A stretch of 64,000 nt of DNA from Apostichopus japonicus (lineage: Eukaryota > Echinodermata > Holothuroidea > Aspidochirotida > Stichopodidae), in NCBI RefSeq assembly GCF_037975245.1, contig NC_092569.1:11959501-12023500 (forward strand), written 5' to 3'. A program made the translations under genes and the position numbers. Below are positions 49,098 through 61,275 of this stretch, one piece after another (within the stretch, counting starts at the first letter, position 1; each line of letters starts with the position of its first letter). Below the pieces are notes generated by a model that saw only the letters and a list, made by a program, of their open reading frames with translations, was not told where the DNA came from and made no database searches.

Positions 49098-50802
49098 GTA
49101 CGTACATATGAATTCTATCTAGACAGCACCACCAGCATGCTCGTCCTTCTCATCAGTTAAAAGGAAGATGTACTTTAAAAAAAAAGAAGGAAATACCTTG
49201 ACCTGTCTTGTCAAGATGGGTTACAGTAGGTGGGGGTGCCATTCTTCTGAGCAAGTGATCAGGCTCAGCAGACTTATGAATAGATGGAAGCACACTCTGG
49301 AATATGACAGACGCAGGGGATCGAGTCTAGCTGCTAGCTTGTTGTGATGAAGCTGTTTAAAGCCCCCCCCTAAGCCTCCCACCCCATCAATTATTCAGTC
49401 TCGACTATCTAAATAATAAATTTTTTCAGTAATATTGGGTAATAATTAATGACACATTCACTACGATGTGCATTTCTGCCAAAATTGGCCTGTTTGCGGG
49501 GATTGAGCCCAAAAAAAATAAAAGGTGTCCCATTCTCTGTAACTTTTTGGTGTAGATGGAAAACATTAATCGGACGTACATGCTTTCATATTCATATATT
49601 ATATTTATTAATGGGTTGAAGCTCTTCATTCGCTCGATCTCTGCAAATGGGTCAAAAACCTTGTTGGAAAAAGTACACGTATCATCACGGTTGTGTGATT
49701 AGTTAGTTTACTTCACTAGACAGTAATATTATCAAAAACTTCTCTAGAGTGAGGGATAAGTTCACCAATGAAGCAGTCAATTAGTGAACAAATTTTACAA
49801 GCAATGTTCAGTGACGGTTTGAGTCAAGAACAAGTCCGCTTAGTTTGTGTTTATAATGGCAAGAGTAATGGGGCTTCAAAAGCAAATTATGTATGGAATA
49901 CACTGTGTACTTTCAATTTGGAGGTCCTGATAAAATTAGACAAAAGAGCATGTTTTTGAAATTGTGTGCTTGGAGAGTATAATATATATCTCATGATAAT
50001 ATTGGTATCAAATTAATGCTTCAGCTATTAGTCTTTTGCCAACAAATTAATTTGGTTTGGTCCCAAAAGGTAATTAATATACGAATGATGTAATTAAGCA
50101 TGGATCTGAAAATAAGTCAAGCTAAGCAAACGTTGGAGCGAAAAGCTCAAGAGTTGAGTGCATGGGTAAAAACACCATACACCCTACTGTACACAACACT
50201 GAGTGGGTTATTAAACATAATCTTCCGATTTTTTGTTGTTGTACCTCCTTGCCATAACGAACATCGATGAATCTGACAAACAATTCCCCTCGTAAAATGT
50301 TCCAAAACTCTTTTTTTTGTTTTCCCCTTGTCTAAATGCTCTTTCTGTGGGCAGCAAACATTTATTGTTTGATTAATACTTCTCTCTAAGTAACATTGTA
50401 ATTGAATAAAAGCTCTGCCCCAAGAACATCCTGTCAATGTTTTCTCTCCAGCAAAAGTCCTGTTAATTTGCAATCTTACCGTTTTTATACTCAACGCGAC
50501 ACTTTTTCGTTGTACTGTACCTCAGTTGCATGTACAGATATATATATCAAAAGAGCAATTTTTTTTGATCTGCTCAAAATTCTGAATCCCCCCCCTCCCC
50601 CCACCTCCCCATGTAAGATATTTAAAACTTTTGACATATAAGCCAATGTATGTAGAAGACTAGAAGACTATCATAGAAGTAGGTTTACCCAAAGGTACAC
50701 AAAAAAACATGCCTTTATATTCAGTGGGATTTGCATGATGTACCTATAACAAGTACCCTTATTGAAAAGAGCCAAACGCAGTGTTTTTTTTCTCCATCTC
50801 AG
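49098..50802 (+). other. PDE7 intron B-C (1.7 kb)
   Basis: GTACGT..CAG intron. A 115-codon minus-strand open frame (50147-50494) lies inside, but it matches nothing I recognise and has no splice or motif support. No repeat family was identified apart from C- and T-rich homopolymer runs. Confidence 0.75.
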
Positions 50803-50960
50803 ACCATCCTATTCGACGCATGCCAGCAAGGGTAAGGCGGTGCAGTTCCTGCTGCTACAGTACAGTGAGGAAGAAGCGCCCAGATAGGAGAGCGGCTGAA
50901 TGTATCCGAAACTCGGTTTGCGATGCTCAGGTCGACCACACATACCCAGGGGAAGCCAAG
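50803..50960 (+). CDS. PDE7: PDE7-type phosphodiesterase, internal exon C
   Basis: The acceptor follows a T-rich tract (TTTTTTTTCTCCATCTCAG) and the donor is GTAAGA at 50961. The 158-nt exon enters in phase 1 and leaves in phase 0, with no stop. The first codon is split with exon B and gives D, followed by HPIRRMPARVRRCSS, an Arg- and Cys-rich stretch. The last residues, DHTYPGEAK, correspond to DDDYNGQAK of PDE7A, which directly precedes the conserved [14 protein letters not shown] segment; the next exon here begins with the equivalent AMLDRLGRWDFDMF. The central part is poorly conserved compared with vertebrate PDE7A and PDE7B. The region lies N-terminal to the catalytic domain. Confidence 0.82.
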
Positions 50961-52807
50961 GTAAGAGTTGCTCAACAGATGGGGTCTGTGATCAAAAGAG
51001 GGGTATATTGATGGCTTTCGTATAATTAAAGGGATGGTATCAGGGTGAAAGTTCGTTTTTGTGGCCGACGAGGAGGAACCTCAATTCTAGGCATCGAGTT
51101 CCATTTGAACTCTCTCATCTTTCATCGTGAAATTTGCAATTCCCACATGTGGCTCTCTTTCTTCAGTCAAGATGGAGCAACTGTACCCTTGATTTTACTA
51201 CAGGAAATGCGCCAGAAACTTTTGCTGTCAACCCAGTGTTGAGGTACAGTAGACCCTTTTGATCCACCCCGTACAAGCTGCGAAACGATATATCGAAAAA
51301 TTAAATTATTTGGAAGAGTAGACTGCACGAAGAATCTGTGATGTTACATGTACCGTACAGTAGATATTAAAACTCAAAAAGTTGTTTTCTCCCTCACATG
51401 AAAAGATTTCTAGGGTTTGACTGTCACATGGTCGTTTAGGCTTGAATATTAATGACCGTATATGTTTGGGGTGATACCTCAATACCTTCAGGCAGAACTT
51501 TTCCTTGTCAATCATACTGCGTGATGATACTTAGCTCACTGATTCCCTGTCAAAGTTCATCAAATGTTGATTTCCAGGAACGGTGGGTCAATTATTTTTT
51601 GAGATGATAAAAGCCAAATTGTGGACTGTATTGTTTGTGCAAAACGCAACAGGGCTCACAGTTATTGATGCGATACGTAGAATATCACAATAGGCTGGAA
51701 AGGATCATTGTAGCACAACGGGGGGGCCGTACTTAACTTGAACACAAAGGAGCCAGGTGCTCATTTGACTGTTTCCAAGAAGCTTAAATATTTCATTCTT
51801 CCAACTATTGATTATTATTTGTTTCCTTTTTTATTTTTTTTGGTGTGTAGGGGGGAGTAAGGGTTATACAATACACTTCAACTGTGTAGTTAATAGCCAC
51901 TGTATGTAGCCTTTATATAATGGTTCTGGTGCACCCACCATATATGGGAACCGTACCACTCTGTACATGGGCCGTTCTGAATATTTTCACTGTCCTGTGG
52001 GATGAAAACTCTTTGGAATTGCTGACTAAACTTATCCGGGATGTTTTTTTCGGGTATCAGATCTGAAGAGCCAAAGAAACGAGATGGAATAATTGGTACC
52101 CCATGGCAACCGTTTTTTTCTTCTTCATATCTTCATTGTCCTACTTTGGACGCCTTATTTGGACATTTATTGCCAGTGAGGCCTACATTTTATTGGCAAG
52201 AAGAGAACTTAGGAGCTTGTTTTGAATGTTTTTATCTCATTGGGAAAAGGGATAATGGATGGATCGTATTTACCACTAATTGGGACAAAATGGGGGGGGG
52301 GGTAGTGGGGGGATGGAGGGAGGGAGAGAGAGGATGAAAAGAATGTTTAATTCCTTCTGAATATTCTTTGTCAGTTCAATGTTTAATTATCCACTACATC
52401 TAGTTTTGTTGTTGTTGTTGTGGTTGCTGAGTAAGACATTGTAATAATTAGACTACTTTATCTCTGAACTCTGTAAATGGAGTTTCGACCTTATTTGGCT
52501 ATGTTTGCACCATGTATGGTAAAGTATTTTTGCTGAATAACTTCTTTATCAATTGAAACAGCGAAACATGCAGAAGTCAAGTCGGGGTTCAAATATCCCT
52601 AACGGGGAAAAACAAATTTGGAAAGAACATTACGTATCGTCAGAAAACTTTATATCAATATTTTATCCTAACCAAAATTTTTGCTGTGAACTTTAAGTGT
52701 CTTCTGCCAGTCACTGTGTGCCTGAAAGTGTTCACTAAATTATGTCTCGATGCCTTCGATGCCTTCCATCATTCCTCCTCCATCCTCACCGATCTGCTCG
52801 ACAAGCT

Positions 52808-52846
52808 TGTATGCCCTGTATGCCCCATATGCCCCGTATGCCCATG
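52808..52846 (+). repeat. GTATGCCCC short tandem repeat
   Basis: Four imperfect 9-bp copies: GTATGCCCT, GTATGCCCC, ATATGCCCC, GTATGCCCA. Confidence 0.85.
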
Positions 52847-55800
52847 CAGTAATGTTAAAACAAAAACAACGAGAAATGGGTGAATGAACTCGCACAGTGA
52901 GTGTAATAGTTGCATAAAAGACTATGAATCTGAAATGGTTGTTCATAATGCCCCTCAGTAAAAATCTTCCATCCGATTACCCGCGTGTCGTTTCCCCTCC
53001 ATATATTCCAAAGCGCGTGCCTCCGTACATCCATCGTCTATTTACACTCAAATTTTCTTTTTTCTTATTTCCTTCTCTTTTTTTCTGTCTGCGAATATGA
53101 TTCTGATATTACCAGCCCAACTGTGATTCTGTGGGCGTATGTATAAATTAGCCTGGAAATTACCAACTCTGGCCCCCTGGAATCAAATTTTAATACCTCT
53201 CGCCATTTGTAAAGAAACATAGCGTAAATTGCATTTTAATATGGGAAGGTGAGTGTTGTGGAGGCCGATATTTGCATACATGTATCTGTTGTGGGTTGCT
53301 GCTGCGTTCAGAGATAAAGCTGACATGTTTCCTCTTGCTACAAAAACACTCGATGCGACTGCAATTTGAAGGCAGTGTCTGTGAATAATTTAGGATCAAG
53401 AGACTACAGTACTTAAAATTGCTGTAATATTTTAGCAACTTTATAAAAAGAAAAGAACAGGAAGAAAATATAATGGAAAAGATCAATTTCTTTATAATTT
53501 TAAAGCAGGTTTTTTTTGGGTGGTGGTTTTTTTTTGTGTTCGGTCAAATCAAATCTACAAGTATGATTCAAAATAAGAAATGTTGGAGTCAGTCAAACTA
53601 TCAAGTCCCTGCAGGATTTCCTCTATATCAAGAATTATCAGTAGAAGGATGGTTTTCAAGGCAGATCGCATGAGTTCTGTTTAAGGCACATTGTCAAACA
53701 AGTAAAGCTGCAGCAAGCTGCAGAACCTGCAGCGAGGCTGTATCACATTGAATCATGGACAGTTATCAGAGTGGACGGATTCCATGTGATAGCTGAATCA
53801 ATACCAAACAATAGAGATTAAACACTTCTGCTATTTTGAATTTGAAGTAGCTGTAATTTGTGCATATCTACAAAAATTATGATATATTAATATGAAAGAC
53901 TTCAATATTACTGAATGTGACTCTTAAAGGGGACCTTTTTCATATCAGTGACTAATTAGTATCAATGTTGTCTGGTACATGGTCAAAAGCAACACATTGG
54001 AAAGGTTAGAAAGTGTGAGGGAGGGGGAGGGGTGGTGGATGGAGAGAGGAAATATGACAGGAGAGTAAGAGGAAATATTGGTAAAGCTACAGTAACCATG
54101 ATTTCTACCCAGTTGGTAACCTCAGAAGGTCAATCTGGGCCATTAACTCAGTAATAAGTCCTGGTCTTTTGAACTTGGTTAATTAGTTCTTTTTTGCTCA
54201 GTCTAGAAGTTTTGAAACTTGGCAGTTTTTATTTACAATCAACAATTGTATACATGTACCTATTGCTTGTGTTGGGAATGTCTTACACACCACTATACAG
54301 TATTGTAGAGACACCAGCACCAACGATATCTAGGTCAAACGCTGTCCTCGAATAAAATGTAGTCAAGCTCTTTACTGAAGTGGTAGATTACTGTATAGTG
54401 TATTCAGTAGCTAGAACAATATGAGTGGCCCACTCTGTTATAAGTGCAAGGTCAAACAAGCCAGTGAAAGTCATTTTGATTTTGTAATCAGAAACCAAAC
54501 TCTTGCGAAGAAAGTCATCCTTCCTCACTCTGATGTAATCTTCCTCTTCAAGGGGGTGCCAGGGTGAGTTTTAGTGGCAGCAGAAGTCAGATGTTGTCAA
54601 AAGATCTCATCTTGTTTTCATAGAGTATACACAGATTATATAATTTGGCAAGGACAACATGATTGGGATGGAATTCGTCAATGACCATTTACAATCATCA
54701 TCTCTTAACAATAATCTTAACAATAAAAATGGTGGTTCTTTATTAGACCTGTAGAAATGTTTGAAGAGTTTTAAATTCTTGTTCCAACTAACATTAACTA
54801 TAAAATGGACTGTTCATGTTACAGCATACACAATTATTAAGCTTTCAAATAAGAGCCTAAAGGTGGGGTAAAAGTTGTCATGAATACAGTTCAAAGCAAG
54901 ATGACGATGCCAGAGAGGCTTTGGGTTTTGGCTTTTCCGTAAGACGTCAGTCAAGGACGGTCACCGGATGTCTGTAGACTTGGTGGAGGGAGCTAGAGGG
55001 TCGGTGAAAGACTTGTGATCAGAGATAGATTACGAGGGAGTCAGTTCATACAGTACATGTACAAAAGACATAAGTTTGTAATATTTATGTCAAGATAGAC
55101 AGTCCATGCTACACGAAGATGATGAAACTCTCGCGATGTAGTATTTAAGTTCATAATTTGAACCGATCGCAAAGACCTGTGGGAATTTACAGTCGCTGAA
55201 ATCTTCATTCTCTGTCAATTTACTTTGCCAAATTGCTGCGAATTATTTCTCCGGGAAGTAAAAAAAATGTGTACCATCGAGGATTTAAGATACTGGGTTA
55301 GAAATAATATTGAAAATGTGTTATCTATGGGTTAGCAATGAGAGGAGGGGGGTGGGGTGCGGGTGGGATAGAACACAGGGGGGTGGGGGTGCAGGTGGGA
55401 TAGAACACAGATGGCTAATGTCGGTCATGCTGAGAGAAGGAGGTAGAGTGTCGCGATCTTCTGAGAAACAAAGTCAAAAATGAAATTCACCATGATCAAC
55501 AAAGTATTAATTATAAGCCATTGGTGCCAAGGTTAAATGTTTATTGGTCGTATTGATGTAATGTTGATATGGATGGCACTCCTATGCAGATGGTATGAGC
55601 ATAAAGATGTTGCTATACAGTATGGTTAAATAATTCAGTTAGATTTGCTTCACTCACTAATTACTTGGTTATTGACACATTGCAATAAATTAACCGATCG
55701 ACACTGCAAGGGCAGCGAAGCATTGACGTGACATCATTAAATAAAGGACCATGATGCAATGGCTCGTCTCACACACTTACTCTAGAACAGATGGGGTTAT

Positions 55801-56807
55801 ACTTTGTAGAAAGAGTTGTGTAGATGGTACTGTATTAAAATGAATGCGTGCCTCAATGATGTAAGTCACTGATGTGTGGTACAGTTATTGCACACTCAAC
55901 AAACTCAATGGTGTTCACTTTTCTAGTATATACAGTATATATAGAGATACATACATACATGTACAATGTAGCCATATAAATAAATTGACTGAATTTTATC
56001 AGTGACATTCATAATTTGTTACTACACAATGCAAAATGCTACAATATATTGCAAGAAGTTTTGAGTAAGCTGAGCCACAAGATGTTAAACAGGGGACAAA
56101 AAGAAGAAGGTTGTTATATTTAAAGTTCAGGAAATGATTAAAAATGAAACAAAACACAACATATATTAACAACAAAAAAAGTGTTGAGAAATGTCAATTT
56201 GTTGTATTGTTCCAAGAAACCACATGTTGTGTCTTTCTGGAACAGCCCAGGGTTATCTCATTAATAAAAGCTGCTAATACTTAATTCACCCAGTTTTTAT
56301 CTTTTGTGATGATTGATTGAGTCGGCCGCTTCATCTGGAGTCGTTGAGAAGCCGAAATTGATTTTAACCGAATCCATGCCACTTTGGCGTACGTGGAAGA
56401 GATAATTAAAAACATGTTAGGTCCCCCTCAGAAAATGAGTACTTTTAAAAGTGTTACAATCGATCGACCATCAGAGGCCTAGAAAACATGATGGAACATG
56501 GTCAGTGAAGCAGAGCAATTTAGGGCAGTTCAACAGCAGTTGTAAGGTCTCGGTCAGTAGCCAGCGGCAACGACCTTTTTCTCGCAGCACAATTATTATA
56601 CTGTATATAAATGTCAGGATTTGAATTATGTATGGTAATTTGTGCTTTGTTTAAATACTGTATTTAATTACTGAATGGTGTACAGGAGGTACCAGTGCCA
56701 TGTTTTTAGTACTAATAGTTTCTGAGATATGACATAGATTAGGTGAGAAAAGCAACGGGGAAGAAAGAAAGGGTTTAAAAACAAAGTCCGTTGAAGCGGA
56801 AGGAAAC

Positions 56808-57430
56808 AGGTCTTTCACCTTTCTGTCTGATAGCGATGCACAACATGACGAAATGCTACTTAACGAGTCGACTTACTGTACTGTAACGGTACTGTACTGT
56901 AACTGTACTCTAACGGTACTGTACTGTAATGGTACTGTACTGTACTGTAACGGTACTGTATTGTACTGTAACGGTACTGTACTGTAACAGTACTGTACTG
57001 TAACAGGTCTTTCACTTTTCTGTCTGATAGCGGTGCACAACATGACAAAATGCTACTTAACGAGTTGACATACTGTACTGTAACGGTACTGTACTGTAAC
57101 TGTACTGTAACGGTACTGTACTGTAACGGTACTGTATTGTACTGTAACGGTACTGTACTGTAACGGTACTGTACTGTAACAGGTCTTTCACCTTTCTGTC
57201 TCATAAAGATGCACAATGCATGACAAAATGCTACTTAACAAGTCGACTTACTGTACTGTAACGGTACTGTACTGTAACGGTACTGTATTGTACTATGTAT
57301 TGTACTGTAACGGTACTGTACTGTAACGGTACTGTACTGTAACAGGTCTTTCACCTTTCTGTCTCATAAAGATGCACAATGTATGACAAAATGCTAAGTT
57401 TAACGAGTCGACTTACTATACTGTAACGGT
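56808..57430 (+). repeat. Compound array: CTGTAACGGTACTGTA minisatellite in 163-196 bp units
   Basis: Each larger unit starts CAGGTCTTTCACCTTTCTGT (56808, 57004, 57180, 57343), continues to CTACTTAACGAGTCGACTTA, and then has several ACTGTAACGGT and ACTGTACTGTA repeats. The sub-repeat is largely self-complementary (GTTAC/GTAAC, TACAGTA/TACTGTA). Unit length falls along the array with sub-repeat number. The array lies inside PDE7 intron C-D. Confidence 0.93.
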
Positions 57431-59390
57431 GTAGAAATGGCTTCAATTTTTTTCCTGAATTTTCATTGTCCAATCTGAGCCCATCTCTGCCCTTAAATGA
57501 CAGTGTAGCAGCAACAGACCTACAGTAACATTTGATGCCTAAAAAACAAAAGATAATTTAAAGAATATTCAATGGTACTTTTTTCATTGTTTAAGTTTAC
57601 CATATATATTGCTTTGATCTTTTGTTGAGTATTCAGGGAATTTACATGACAGGTGTGTAATTATCACGACCATACCTACTCCTGGGACCGCTGCCACATT
57701 AACGTCCCCATCGGACAAGTCGAAAGTGTACCTGGGCAATCGGTCATTTTCTCAAATACTGAAGAGTTCAAGGGACCTTCACTCATCATCACTGTATGTT
57801 TGCTTTCAAACCATTGAAAGAACAAAACAAAACCCTAGTTCCCAATTTACAAACCAGAAATACCATACCACATCCATAGTTCGCTTTAAAAGTGATTTTG
57901 ATTAGGGTCAAGGGAATGTATTTCCTGATATGGATTTGAAATGAGGTATTAATGATTGTGAGGGGGAGGGGGAAAGGGGGAGGGGAACTTTAATAGCTGC
58001 ACCACGCCTTTTCCAATACTGTCATAATTTAAGTTACACTGGTTAGTCAACAATTAATCATAGGCAGAGACTCAGCTTTAAATATTAAATTGCAGTGTGT
58101 GTCTTCATATTAATCCTAAACTTCCTATATTTTGCCTCTCTTTTGCTATGCCAAATAGTTATGATTGATTAATGCATACAATAGCCATTCACTAACGTTT
58201 GAATAGACTAGTACTGTAAGTGGCCTACTGTGGCTTCTCGATTGTCCGTAAATGGTACAAGATCATAGTTGCATTATACTGTACATCATACTGTAGCTGC
58301 AAGAAAATATGAAAGGTTTGCATATTCATGAAGCTCTACGAACAAAGTACACCCCTAGCTGATACATGAAGATACATGACTGGGAAGATTACACTGATTA
58401 AAAAGATGCACATGGAAAAGTAATTTTTCTGCTAAACCACTTTCATGGGATCTAAATTTTAATTTATAAAATGTTGTTCTATGATTTGTGCTTATATGGC
58501 TGTTCTAATTAGTATAGCCAAAGACATTTGCATGCATCATTGGATGGCCTTTTTACCATGACATTATAATAATTTAAGTAGTTCACTGTTCAGTATTCAA
58601 GCTGTTAACCAATTATTAAAATACTGTGTGTCTTTTCTTTCTGGGATGGGGGAAGGGGAGGGAGGAAGGGGGGTTTAATGGTAAATTTATCATTTTAACT
58701 ATGTGGGGATATTTCAGGAACAATAAATTGCAATTGATCTGAATTTGATGTACTGTACACATTTTACTACCAAAAAGTTGATTTTGTTTACAGAAATTTT
58801 GTCGGTCTCGAAACGACCGGACAACCGTTGAAAACGTGTGTCCGGCTGTAGGCGTTTAATAAATTAACAGGAAATTTTGTTTCCAATCTCCACAAATTTG
58901 ATATAATATTTCATAATGTGCAGACTTTGAACTGCATGTTTAAACATATTATTCTTGGTATAGATTTTGGTGGACCTACTGTAGAGTAACAGCTCTAGTA
59001 ATATACATGTTTGTCGGTACTGTAATATCATTCTCTTCAACTGTATAATACTTTACAAACGGATTATGTTCCATTCATTGCAAGATGTAGTGTCGAGTAA
59101 CGCTACCCGTATTAGCAAATGAAATTGGAAATAAATATCTGCGCCAAATGTATTTATAAATCTGAACAAACCCCCGACCCGAGAAGGCCGAGAAAGCTCA
59201 GGTGATCTGTTGAAATTGTTGCTTTGGGATATTTTTGCACTTAAAATAATAATAATTCCAGTCCAACAAGTTACATCTCTCATCGCTCTCCGATCTTTAA
59301 TACGTCGCGGGGCAGGGTCGTACAAAGTTTTACTTCTCGTTTTAGGCCTTTTTCCCAAAGATTCATTGAGATGGATGGTAACTTTGCCAG

Positions 59391-59414
59391 AGAGAGAGAG
59401 AGAGAGAGAGAGAG
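59391..59414 (+). repeat. GA microsatellite
   Basis: About twelve AG dinucleotides. Confidence 0.93.
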
Positions 59415-61211
59415 CACCGGCCGAAATTAAGCAGAACTAGACGTGACTTCTAGCAATTTCTGAGCAGATATCGTCCTTGTACGCTCATGCCGAGCTTCAG
59501 TGAAGCCATTGAACCTTTATCGTATAACACCTCAGACGGAAGGACACGGCCATCCATCAAACACCAAAATTGGTTAAAAGCTGTCGGTATAAAAAAAAAA
59601 TTAAAAAAAGTGTGTCTAAAGCCAAAATTTGGAAGGAAATTAGACAGCAAAGTGGCATCATCATTTTTGCCTACAAGTGGAGATTAAATTCCCTTTCTGT
59701 GTGCCCTTCAATCAGATGGTTTCTGTCATGCTCAATGATTACGAAAAAAAAAGGGGATAAAGGGGGCTTAAATTATTTCTCACACTTTAACCAAAATAAA
59801 TCATAGTCATTTCCCATACATTTTTTTTATTAATTTCTTTTTGACGTTTTGGAGCCTCTCAGGGACTTGGGAAATATAATTTGTCGAGCATGTTATATCT
59901 TACTGTATCGTTATTCTTTTCTCTGGTGTGAATTAAACTTGATGGAAAGTTTGGGGGTTACCAGGTGCGTACATATATAGTTTTGCAAGAATTATGGTCA
60001 CGTACAGTACTTGTATATGTACTGTAGACAAACAAGCCTGTGCTGGTTTGAATATACAGTATATTAGAGACTTGTTTGTACCATTCATGTATAATGGTAA
60101 AACAAACTTGTTACAAAAAGATTGAATTGGATGGAGGGGAGGGGGGTATAGGGGGTGTATGGGGTATAGGGGGTAAGGAGAGACGGACTGTACACCATGA
60201 TTGTACAGTTTGATACTTATAAAACATGGCTGCCTGAAATTTTCAACGACTTGAGAATTAGATTTGTGCAAACTTTCATGTACAATGGTTTTTACTCTTC
60301 CATTTTTCATAGATGGGGGTGGGGGGGGGTTCTCTTGTGCACTTTGTTAATTTTGTTAATGTGGACAGAATGACATCCTCACTTCATGCCTGGTTTAAAC
60401 CTCCTAGACTTTGCTTCGAATTTTGTTGCAATTTGTACGTAGCCAGAATTTGCCCACTCCACCATTACACCAGTACAAGAAGGATATTACGGTACCTAAT
60501 TACACAAAATTCTGTTGTTTTACTTTACCAAAGATCTCATCAGGATTATCACTCTGTGCATTTATACAGCAATGCAGTGGGCCTACAGTTTTTTGGGAAA
60601 CATTCATTTCAGAGTATTTAATAGTAAGATTAATGTCTTTAGTTGCAATGTTTGAATCAATATTTTGTTTGGGCTTTGGTATGATTAATGGTAAATATAA
60701 TTACCATAAAGTGTTTGTGGATGACAAATTTGTAATTTGTCAGAATGGAATGGAATCGGTTTAGTTAGCTACTGGTTAATGAATGGTCTTTGAATAAAAA
60801 AGGAAGACGAAATTATTCTTTGGGGATGATGGAGAGGATGGGAGTAGGAGGGGGGGGGGTTGGGGAGGGAAGAATGAGGAGTAATGGAATGTGAGACTTT
60901 CTGGCAATCATCAAAATGATGTAAAAACCTCCCAAAATATCTTCTATCCTCTCTGCATTCTGTTCTGCTTATCAATGATGTTACAGAGAGACTTGTCTGG
61001 CATATAGTGAATGACAGTACATTCCATTTATTATTTTGGTGAACAGCCTCTTTGCGAATTGTTAAAATTATTTTCAGCCATTTGAGTATAGATTTAAATG
61101 AAAAATAGAAAACAAAGGAACATGGATTGTGGATCACAGCTCACTGGAAAGAAAAACTATCGTGTAAACTTTTTCTGACGTTTTTCTGTCTTTTTCCTTT
61201 AAATTTTTCAG

Positions 61212-61275
61212 GCAATGCTCGACAGATTGGGAAGATGGGACTTTGATATGTTTCATCTGGAGGAGGTGACTGGTG
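61212..61275 (+). CDS. PDE7: PDE7-type phosphodiesterase, internal exon D (entry to catalytic domain)
   Basis: A long pyrimidine tract and TTTTTCAG precede the exon (AG at 61210-61211), and the donor is GTGAGT at 61276. The 64-nt exon starts in phase 0 and ends in phase 1. It encodes A-MLDRLGRWDFDMFHLEEVTG. Vertebrate PDE7A has [22 protein letters not shown] and PDE7B has [22 protein letters not shown] at this place, so this is the start of the PDE catalytic region. The exons with the metal-binding HNxxHxxDV/T region and HD residues were not found between 61276 and 64000, so the gene must continue past the right edge. Other PDE families share some of this segment, but the RRGAIS exon upstream points to PDE7. 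Confidence 0.88.

Larger units (their letters stand above)
50961..61211 (+). other. PDE7 intron C-D (10.3 kb)
   Basis: GTAAGA..CAG intron, the largest one seen here. It contains a TATGCCCC-type minisatellite (52808-52846), the TACTGTAACGG array (56808-57430), a GC-rich hairpin (58817-58845), a GA microsatellite and several G-rich runs. Several open frames of 60-125 codons occur near 59-61 kb; they are low-complexity or unrecognised and overlap on both strands. I see no convincing extra exon. Confidence 0.75.

Noticed and set aside
50147-50494. 115-codon minus-strand open frame in PDE7 intron B-C
   Set aside because: No recognised domain, no promoter or splice context; a frame this long can occur by chance in 64 kb.
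56860-57216. VPLQYSTV-type repeat protein on the minus strand
   Set aside because: Translation of the ACTGTAACGGT minisatellite.
57660-57760. Possible exon on either strand (GC-balanced stretch)
   Set aside because: No frame gave a recognised peptide with consistent splice sites.
59933-60310. 125-codon minus-strand open frame
   Set aside because: Its Pro/Tyr-rich centre is translation of a GGGGTATAGG simple repeat.
60313-61137. Overlapping open frames of 102-122 codons on both strands (60313-60621, 60411-60764, 60769-61137)
   Set aside because: They overlap in different frames, show no known motif and lie in an intron.
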